22,335 bases of DNA from a virus: positions 1 through 22,335 of IMG/VR virus record IMGVR_UViG_3300025674_000444; one strand, given 5' to 3'. The stretch's first letter is position 1. The number at the start of each line of letters is the position of its first letter. The notes beneath the pieces were generated by a model. That model did not search any database. It was not told the DNA's origin and worked only from the letters and a program-made list of their open reading frames with translations. Both the position numbers and the translations under genes were made by a program. Shown here piece after piece: positions 16,919-22,335 of this stretch.

Positions 16919-17523
16919 TATTTATCTCCTTTATTTGATTTTTTTCTCATACCAAAACCGTAATACATTGCTGCATCCAAATTAAATTTCATAGCTAAAT
17001 CATCTGATAACACTTGATTTATTTGCATTTTTTGCATTTCTTCTTCACTTATAGTTGGTTGCTTCAATCCTTCAATTGCTTGTTGAAAATCATTTACTCT
17101 TGTTGGTGATTGTGTTTTCCATAATGATGGTTCACCTTTTGAAGTAGTATTGATTTCTTTAATAGCATCGTCATATCTTTTATCTTTCAATGCTTGATAT
17201 GCACTAGGAAATTTTTTATTCCAATTTTGTCCTAATTGAAAATTAACAGAAGTTAAATTTACTAAAAAATCTTCATTGTCAATACCCAATTCTTTTGCTT
17301 GTTTCATAGCAGCATTAACAGATGTTTCAGTATCTTTTTTATACCATTCTTCAATAACATTATCTGGAATAACATCACCTTCTTTGTATTTAACTAATTC
17401 ACCTGCTGTAAGTTTATGTCCTATACCAGCAGTTAAATTACCTGTAGAATCTTTGTATACTTTTGATTCGTTAGATTCTCTTTGTTCTAACAATGTTCTT
17501 AATTTATTATAAAATGTTTCCAT
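16918..17523 (-). CDS. T4-type lysozyme (GH24 muramidase)
   Basis: 201 aa. The catalytic triad is exact: E16, D25 and T31 with eight and five residues between, as in T4 lysozyme E11-D20-T26, in the context RESNESKVYKDSTGNLTAGIGH. VNFQLGQNW (93-101) and a C-terminal FQQAIEGL helix complete the fold by about residue 150. Residues 151-201 are an extra helical tail ending in KKSNKGDK. There is no signal peptide. Cleavage of peptidoglycan is expected. Its place among nozzle and ejection genes, rather than next to a holin, suggests a virion-borne enzyme that opens the cell wall at entry, although a lysis role at the end of infection is not excluded. GGAG precedes the ATG. Confidence 0.88.
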   Translation of the reverse strand: METFYNKLRTLLEQRESNESKVYKDSTGNLTAGIGHKLTAGELVKYKEGDVIPDNVIEEWYKKDTETSVNAAMKQAKELGIDNEDFLVNLTSVNFQLGQNWNKKFPSAYQALKDKRYDDAIKEINTTSKGEPSLWKTQSPTRVNDFQQAIEGLKQPTISEEEMQKMQINQVLSDDLAMKFNLDAAMYYGFGMRKKSNKGDK

Positions 17524-18312
17524 TTATATTTCTCCTCTAGCTCTTGCTGCATCATATTCTTCTCTAGTATTAAAACCTGCTTTTATATAATATGGAGTTG
17601 ATAGCCATTCATAAAGATAAGCTGCTCCTCCTCTAAGATAAGCTGGACCTGTACCAGTTTCTTTTGCTACGCTTTCAAATTTTTTTTTAAATGCTCCCTC
17701 AGGGTCATATACTTTCTTTATAATTAAATCTGTATTATTTTTAATTGATGCTGGATTTATTAATGTATAGTCACCATAAGTTAAGTCTTGACTAGCACCT
17801 GGTATATATTCAAATTTAGCTAAACGATTATAATTTGCATCTGCTTGTTTTTTAATTTCAGTCATATTTCTAGTATCAGGAGTTTTTAATTTAAATCTTT
17901 CTTCCATACTCTGTGTACCTATGCCTGATATGTTCATATTTAAATCAAAATCAGGAACAATATTGCCTTGAGCATCCATTTTATATTTCATATCAGCACT
18001 ATATGCATCTCCCAATCTTTCTTTAGCAATATTTTGAATAGCATCCCCACCAACATCTCCAATAGCTTTGCTTGTAATTCTACCGTATAATTCATCACTT
18101 TGAAATGGTTCTTGTTTACCTCTTAATCCTTCCATAAATGCTTCTCTTTTAGGTTCAAGCACCATTGCTGTTTGCAATGATTCAGAAACTTGTGTACCAA
18201 ATTTCATTGCCTGAACAAAAGGGTCATTAAATGCAGCTTCTTCTTGTCTTGCTGCTTCTAATAAACTTCCTATTCCACTACGATAAACTTCAACGTCTCC
18301 AATCCTAGCCAT
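17524..18312 (-). CDS. Putative virion protein, function unknown
   Basis: 262 aa. The N-terminal third is helical (GIGSLLEAARQEEAAFNDPF; TQVSESLQTAMVLEPKREAF), the middle is mixed (residues 100-190, rich in D, N and G), and the C-terminus has aromatic-rich AAYLYEWLSTPYYIKAGF and a final helix EEYDAARAR. No domain is recognised. It follows the nozzle gene and a 64-aa gene, and its stop abuts the lysozyme ATG (TAAATG). An internal virion or tail role is inferred from position only. Confidence 0.5.
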   Translation of the reverse strand: MARIGDVEVYRSGIGSLLEAARQEEAAFNDPFVQAMKFGTQVSESLQTAMVLEPKREAFMEGLRGKQEPFQSDELYGRITSKAIGDVGGDAIQNIAKERLGDAYSADMKYKMDAQGNIVPDFDLNMNISGIGTQSMEERFKLKTPDTRNMTEIKKQADANYNRLAKFEYIPGASQDLTYGDYTLINPASIKNNTDLIIKKVYDPEGAFKKKFESVAKETGTGPAYLRGGAAYLYEWLSTPYYIKAGFNTREEYDAARARGEI

Positions 18313-18506
18313 TACGCTTTCTCCAATTCTGTTTTATACCATTCATTATCAACCTTATAATACAAGTAAACTTGATTACCTTCCTTTACAATTCTTTTAC
18401 TACCACTTTTACCTTCACCAGTCTGTGGTTTTTCTGTAAAAACTTTAGCAGGTGTCTCCATCTGCTGTTTAACTTCTTCAATCATATCAAATACAATATC
18501 TTTCAT
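18312..18506 (-). CDS. Small hypothetical protein in tail module
   Basis: 64 aa. An amphipathic N-terminal helix (KDIVFDMIEEVKQQM) leads through a basic linker (EGKSGSKRIVK) into a small beta unit (NQVYLYYKVDNEWYKTEL). It is joined to both neighbours by TAATG overlaps, so it is translated with the nozzle and the 262-aa protein. A minor structural component or chaperone is possible; the sequence does not decide. Confidence 0.55.
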   Translation of the reverse strand: MKDIVFDMIEEVKQQMETPAKVFTEKPQTGEGKSGSKRIVKEGNQVYLYYKVDNEWYKTELEKA

Positions 18507-21364
18507 TACTTCACACTCTTTTCTCTAAATATTATTTGAATATCATTTACTTCAAAATTAAGAGCTACATTAGACCCAGAAAAACGCAGTCCAAACCCTT
18601 TCACTTTATCAAAAGCTTTTCTATTGACAAATTCAGTCTTAGCTTTTCTAAGTGGAATATGTAGAGTTTTAAATTCAGTCTCAGAACTACCATCTAATGT
18701 AGCTAAAAGTTCTTCTTCCCCATCATCTCTAAATCCATATAAATAAACACCATCTCCATTTTTATAGCTCAAATACACGCTTATTATTTTTTTATCGACA
18801 CTTGGCTTGCCAAAAGTAAATTCCTTCGTTTTAAGGGCAATCTCGTCAATATTTTGGCTATCTAGCTTACTAGGAGCAATAGAAAACTTACGTAATTCAA
18901 CATTTGTGCTATCATATTTGTCAAACCACACTAAAGTTCCATCATTAGCAGTAACAATATTAGTCATATCATTAGTGCTATTTCCTTTACTTCTGTAGTA
19001 TAATGCTCTAGCTTTTAAATCAAATGCAATTACTTTTTGATTTTTATTCAATATTAAAATAGTTTTTTCAATAGGGTCATAACCTATAACGTTATTTACA
19101 TTGTAATAATTAGACCAAACAAGTCGTTGTTGACCAGCAGTATCTAATAGTAAATCAGTTAATTGTCTACCATCATACAAATAAAACCCATATTCATTAA
19201 ACCAAGCAATAAATCCTTCACCACGTACAACGTGATAATCTTTTAAACAACCTTTATATTCCAATGTTGCTTCTAAAAACTCTATGTCTCTTGATATATT
19301 AATAATGTATAAATGATTACGTTTAAACTCTAATAATTTACCTGACAATGATTCTAGTGCTATAATATCATCACCGTCATTAATTTCTACATCTATTCTG
19401 CTTTCATAAGTAAATGTATCAAAAGCATTAACATTAGATTTAAATATAGTATCATTAGCAGTTTTTAAGTCTCCAGTTACAGGGTCAGAATATTTTACAT
19501 TACCAATGTATAATCTTCTATTTGCTACAGTACTAGCTTTATATCCTGTACCAAAAGCTCCCATAATATATTTACCATTATCAATATATACTTCTGCAGC
19601 TACATTTTCAGGTTTATCTTTTAATTCTATATTACCTAACAATATTCTATCATCATTAACAGTAGCTAACCCATACAAATATGATTGACTTGTTTGGGGA
19701 TAAGAAACTAAAGATTTTGATGCTGTTTGATGAACAATGCTATCAAATTTATAATAATCTTTTCCAGCAGCATAACGTATTCCTTTTCTAAAATCTACTT
19801 CAAATAATAAATACTTTATTCTATTCTTATTATAATCTTCTGCTGCTTGAGTTTGCGTAGTATCTTCTAATACATAATTAGCTTTTACTTCGCTATAATA
19901 AAACTTTACACTTTTTATATTGTCTATATCAGGGATTCTTCCCCATAAACTTGCATGTAAACATTGATTAACTTTTTCACCTTGTAATGTTGTTTCTAAT
20001 TTTAAAGGACTGACTTGATTATCCAAATAAACTATTTCACTATAAATATAAACTATACTATCTGTTGTACTAAAAAATGTACCACTATTATCATCAGGTA
20101 ATGAATCACTATTAGAATAAGGTCTATCTCCAGTCCAAAAAGCAACATTTAAATTACCTTTACCAGTAGATGAAGTACCTGTATAAAATGGATTAGAACC
20201 AACTTGAGTAATAGGAATACTATGCATTTCTCCCCATGTAGTATAATAAACATAAGAAATTGATGCTCCACTAGATATACTAGCAGGAGTTTCTACTAAC
20301 CCCCAAGCATTTCTAGTTGCTGTTAAAGTATTGCTTAATATATTTGTAACATGCATATACTCGCTTGTAATTTTAATTAAATCACCTATTTTAAACTTAG
20401 TTCCATCTGAAACAGTAAATGAAACAGTAGTGTCATTTGGAATATTCTGTGTAGTAGTTGCTCCACTATCTTGTATAAATTCACTACTTGTATATCTATT
20501 ACTAAAATTCCATACTTTAACTTCTGATTCTGTTACTTCTGGTAATTCAGTATTTAATTTTTTCCAACCTTTTACAGAAAATAAATGATTAGAGTTTGCT
20601 AATTGTTTATAAATATTTGCACCTTGTGGAATTGTTTGACCAAAAGCATCAAATTGTATTTCAGTATTTGTTACACCAGTTATCGTTACAGGATTACTTG
20701 AAATAGTATAAGTTTCAGAACCAATTGTAAAGCTATATTCAAATTTTACAATATCATCTATTGAAAAATCAGATGTTTCATCACTACTATCTGTTTGAAC
20801 TGATGTAGAAGTAGGACTAATAACAGAAGAAGTATTATAAGTAGTATCTTGAAATGATGTACTTAAACTATCATTACCCATATAATATTGTTCATTTATA
20901 TGTTGTAATTTAATTGGCTTATTAGTTTCCTGAAAACTAGTAGGTGTAATTCTTACTACTCCATCAACAGCACTATATACAACTGGAGAAAATGTATCTC
21001 CATAAGTAATATCTGTTCTTGATGAATATGTAAGTTTATCGCTATTTAATTCAAATACTTTAACATTTGGTGTATCTGTATTAATAAATAACATTTCATT
21101 ATTTTGTACGAATGCAGTTGTGTCATCAATATCGTAGTCTGCATTAAAATGAAATAAACCATTTCCATAATTAACCTCAGCATCTAAATCAGCAGGATTA
21201 CTAGCAGAATAATCTGTAGCAGCACCCATAATCTTTAACTTACCAGGTGTCTCTATGGAGAGTGTATCTAATGCTTCAAACTGATTGTCCTGTAAATCAC
21301 GACTATTAGTTTTGTTATTGATACCACCACTATAGTTTGATATGTTTAATATTCCCTTTGCCAC
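18506..21364 (-). CDS. Probable tail nozzle / tail tubular protein (T7 gp12-like beta-propeller class)
   Basis: 952 aa. The N-terminus ISNYSGGINNKTNSRDLQDN followed by a GKLKIMG segment matches the (F/Y)-S-G-G-x-N opening typical of podovirus nozzle or stabilisation proteins. The body is beta-rich with repeated aromatic-glycine blades (about residues 420-860, for example IAWFNEYGFYLYDGRQL and GTLVWFDKYD), and the end FEVNDIQIIFREKSVK is also typical. It would form the distal tail tube through which DNA passes. It starts at GTG, with AAAGG nine bases upstream; no better ATG lies near. The start lies inside the 47-aa ORF. The class call rests on termini, size, beta content and position before ejection genes. 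Confidence 0.6.
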   Translation of the reverse strand: MAKGILNISNYSGGINNKTNSRDLQDNQFEALDTLSIETPGKLKIMGAATDYSASNPADLDAEVNYGNGLFHFNADYDIDDTTAFVQNNEMLFINTDTPNVKVFELNSDKLTYSSRTDITYGDTFSPVVYSAVDGVVRITPTSFQETNKPIKLQHINEQYYMGNDSLSTSFQDTTYNTSSVISPTSTSVQTDSSDETSDFSIDDIVKFEYSFTIGSETYTISSNPVTITGVTNTEIQFDAFGQTIPQGANIYKQLANSNHLFSVKGWKKLNTELPEVTESEVKVWNFSNRYTSSEFIQDSGATTTQNIPNDTTVSFTVSDGTKFKIGDLIKITSEYMHVTNILSNTLTATRNAWGLVETPASISSGASISYVYYTTWGEMHSIPITQVGSNPFYTGTSSTGKGNLNVAFWTGDRPYSNSDSLPDDNSGTFFSTTDSIVYIYSEIVYLDNQVSPLKLETTLQGEKVNQCLHASLWGRIPDIDNIKSVKFYYSEVKANYVLEDTTQTQAAEDYNKNRIKYLLFEVDFRKGIRYAAGKDYYKFDSIVHQTASKSLVSYPQTSQSYLYGLATVNDDRILLGNIELKDKPENVAAEVYIDNGKYIMGAFGTGYKASTVANRRLYIGNVKYSDPVTGDLKTANDTIFKSNVNAFDTFTYESRIDVEINDGDDIIALESLSGKLLEFKRNHLYIINISRDIEFLEATLEYKGCLKDYHVVRGEGFIAWFNEYGFYLYDGRQLTDLLLDTAGQQRLVWSNYYNVNNVIGYDPIEKTILILNKNQKVIAFDLKARALYYRSKGNSTNDMTNIVTANDGTLVWFDKYDSTNVELRKFSIAPSKLDSQNIDEIALKTKEFTFGKPSVDKKIISVYLSYKNGDGVYLYGFRDDGEEELLATLDGSSETEFKTLHIPLRKAKTEFVNRKAFDKVKGFGLRFSGSNVALNFEVNDIQIIFREKSVK

Positions 21365-21473
21365 GTAATGTTACCTTTTTAGTCTTCTTCTTTTTTGTTA
21401 AATTATACTTTCTTCTAGTAGAATTAATAGAAGTACCTTGCATTGTTCCACCAATTGTTTTAGTGGTTTCCAT
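21330..21473 (-). CDS. Small basic protein (47 aa) overlapping two genes
   Basis: 47 aa, starting METTKTIGGTMQGTSI. It is strongly basic: RRKYNLTKKKKTKKVTLRG spans residues 20-38. The ATG has GGGGAG about nine bases upstream, inside the end of the phosphoesterase gene (14-base overlap), and the ORF runs 35 bases past the nozzle GTG. It covers the only gap between these genes, which supports it as real. Nucleic-acid binding or a virion minor protein can be guessed from charge alone; no family is recognised. Confidence 0.5.
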   Translation of the reverse strand: METTKTIGGTMQGTSINSTRRKYNLTKKKKTKKVTLRGKGNIKHIKL

Positions 21474-22227
21474 CAATTACTTCTCCCCATAGTGTTGTTT
21501 TACCATCTATAATCTCTACTACTTCTACTTTAAATTCTCCATTAGTAAACCAATCAACAATTGCAAAAGCATGTCCCCAATTGTGTAGTCTACCCTTTAA
21601 CCATCTATTATCTTCATGAGACATATTCTTTAAACAACCTAAAGACCAAGCAGCAATATTACCACCAAGTTTAGTTTGAGTATGTCTTTGTATATCATGG
21701 GTATGACCATACATAACATTCTCACCATATGTCTCTAAATGTTTCTTTGCATGATACGTTGTAGCAAATGCACCATGAAAGAATGCTAACTTACCCACCT
21801 GGATAGGCAAGTTATGCTCTTGATACTTGTATCCTCTTTCTTCAATTTTACAAGCATCTTTAAAGTTATAATGACTTAGATATGGATATTTGTTTGCAAA
21901 GTTATCTAGCCATAAGTCGTGATTACCTTGTAGTAAGTATTTTTCTTTACATCCTACTTTCTTTAGTATCTCGTCCCACTCATCTAGACCTTCGTTTACT
22001 AATCGTATATCTTCATTCACTAAAGGCAATTGAAACTCCAATGGTGGTAATTTCTTGTCTTTATATTTCCAGGCAGACACAGACTCCCACTCTCCAACAT
22101 CACCTAAGTTAACAAACACTTTTGGTTTAATCTTTAGTATTGCTTTCTTAACACATTCAACAGCAGCTCTATCTTCTAAAGGATAATGCTGGTCTGGTAT
22201 TACAATACCACGTTTTTGTAGTTTCAA
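21460..22227 (-). CDS. Calcineurin-like metallophosphoesterase
   Basis: 255 aa with the full two-metal phosphoesterase signature: D12-x-H14 (PDQH), G42-D43 (NLGDVGEW), G101-N102-H103-D104 (LQGNHD), H151 (FFHGAF) and G174-H175-x-H177 (YGHTHD). It hydrolyses a phosphoester; the substrate (nucleotide, DNA end or protein) cannot be told. The start is TTG, chosen because AGGAGG lies five bases upstream and the coding signature begins at once; the next in-frame ATG is far inside. It sits at the head of the tail genes rather than with replication genes. No signal peptide, so the enzyme is cytoplasmic or virion-associated. Confidence 0.85.
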   Translation of the reverse strand: MKLQKRGIVIPDQHYPLEDRAAVECVKKAILKIKPKVFVNLGDVGEWESVSAWKYKDKKLPPLEFQLPLVNEDIRLVNEGLDEWDEILKKVGCKEKYLLQGNHDLWLDNFANKYPYLSHYNFKDACKIEERGYKYQEHNLPIQVGKLAFFHGAFATTYHAKKHLETYGENVMYGHTHDIQRHTQTKLGGNIAAWSLGCLKNMSHEDNRWLKGRLHNWGHAFAIVDWFTNGEFKVEVVEIIDGKTTLWGEVIDGNH

Positions 22228-22232
22228 TAGAA

Positions 22233-22238
22233 CCTCCT
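22233..22238 (-). promoter_or_regulatory. Perfect Shine-Dalgarno AGGAGG for the TTG-started phosphoesterase
   Basis: AGGAGG on the minus strand, five bases before the TTG and overlapping the stop codon of the upstream gene (22237-22239). It decides the start: a strong site offsets the weak start codon. Confidence 0.8.
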
Positions 22239-22335
22239 ATTTACTTAATGATTTTTTAACTTCACCCCAAAGCTTATCATCTAAATCATTAGAAGTTCTT
22301 TTTACCAAAGCATCTCCTAAATGAATTAAAATAGC
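22237..22335 (-). CDS. 3' end of a small hypothetical gene (partial)
   Basis: Only the last 32 codons are inside the window: the product ends LVKRTSNDLDDKLWGEVKKSLSK and stops with TAG. The visible part is helical and charged, with a preceding hydrophobic ILIHLGDAL. Similar short tails occur in small phage proteins of unknown role. The gene continues beyond the right edge, and its stop overlaps the ribosome binding site of the phosphoesterase, so the two are probably on one transcript. Confidence 0.55.
   Translation of the reverse strand, partial: AILIHLGDALVKRTSNDLDDKLWGEVKKSLSK

Noticed and set aside
16618-16963. Rightward phenylalanine-rich ORFs opposite the gp14-like gene
   Set aside because: F-rich runs are the reverse complement of lysine/glutamate codons in the real gene.

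Overview
The window is a piece of a tailed-phage (Caudoviricetes) genome with podovirus-type gene content and high A+T (about 70% by eye). Genes form two convergent blocks. Genes 1-4856 read rightward and carry DNA replication and recombination functions. Genes 4944-22335 read leftward and carry virion, DNA-ejection and lysis functions. Clear AGGAG-type ribosome binding sites and a TTGATA-N16-TATAAT promoter suggest a host using ordinary Shine-Dalgarno and sigma70-type signals, for example an AT-rich proteobacterium, rather than Bacteroidetes. The exact host cannot be read from the sequence. Terminase, portal and capsid genes are not present and probably lie beyond the right edge. No tRNA, integrase, CRISPR array or IS element was seen.

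Rightward block: a protein resembling phage single-strand-annealing proteins; a candidate SSB ending in LPF; a small winged-helix-like protein; a 603-aa fusion of an archaeo-eukaryotic-type primase, a four-cysteine PriL-like segment and a DnaB/RecA-type helicase; a small ORF; an Hjc-like resolvase; two small ORFs; a structured 150-nt gap (4002-4151) with a terminator-like hairpin and a widely spaced 10-bp inverted repeat built on C5/G5 runs; then a small ORF, a second PD-(D/E)XK-like nuclease and a 54-aa lysine-rich ORF. Many junctions are TAATG or short overlaps, so the block looks like one translationally coupled operon.

Convergent junction (4857-4943): it holds a consensus-like rightward promoter that has no gene downstream, followed by a hairpin. 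The predicted transcript would be antisense to the 3' end of the giant gene.

Leftward block, in transcription order from the right edge: the 3' end of a small gene; a metallophosphoesterase starting at TTG; a 47-aa basic ORF; a 952-aa probable tail nozzle protein starting at GTG; a 64-aa protein; a 262-aa unknown; a T4-type (GH24) lysozyme; a protein with one membrane segment and coiled coil resembling T7 gp14; a helical 211-aa protein; and a 3599-aa giant protein filling 48% of the window. The order nozzle, ejection proteins, giant protein matches the T7 gp12-gp14-gp15-gp16 logic of proteins that leave the virion with the DNA.

The main discovery candidate is the giant protein. Around residues 1290-1645 it carries, in order, an R-x-P segment, a GGADTDGD loop, an N-x-x-IG-K element and a D-G-A-K element. 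These match the signature order of single-chain double-psi beta-barrel RNA polymerases (QDE-1-like, and crAss-like phage virion RNAPs). The inference is a virion-packaged, co-ejected RNA polymerase fused to membrane-active ejection modules.
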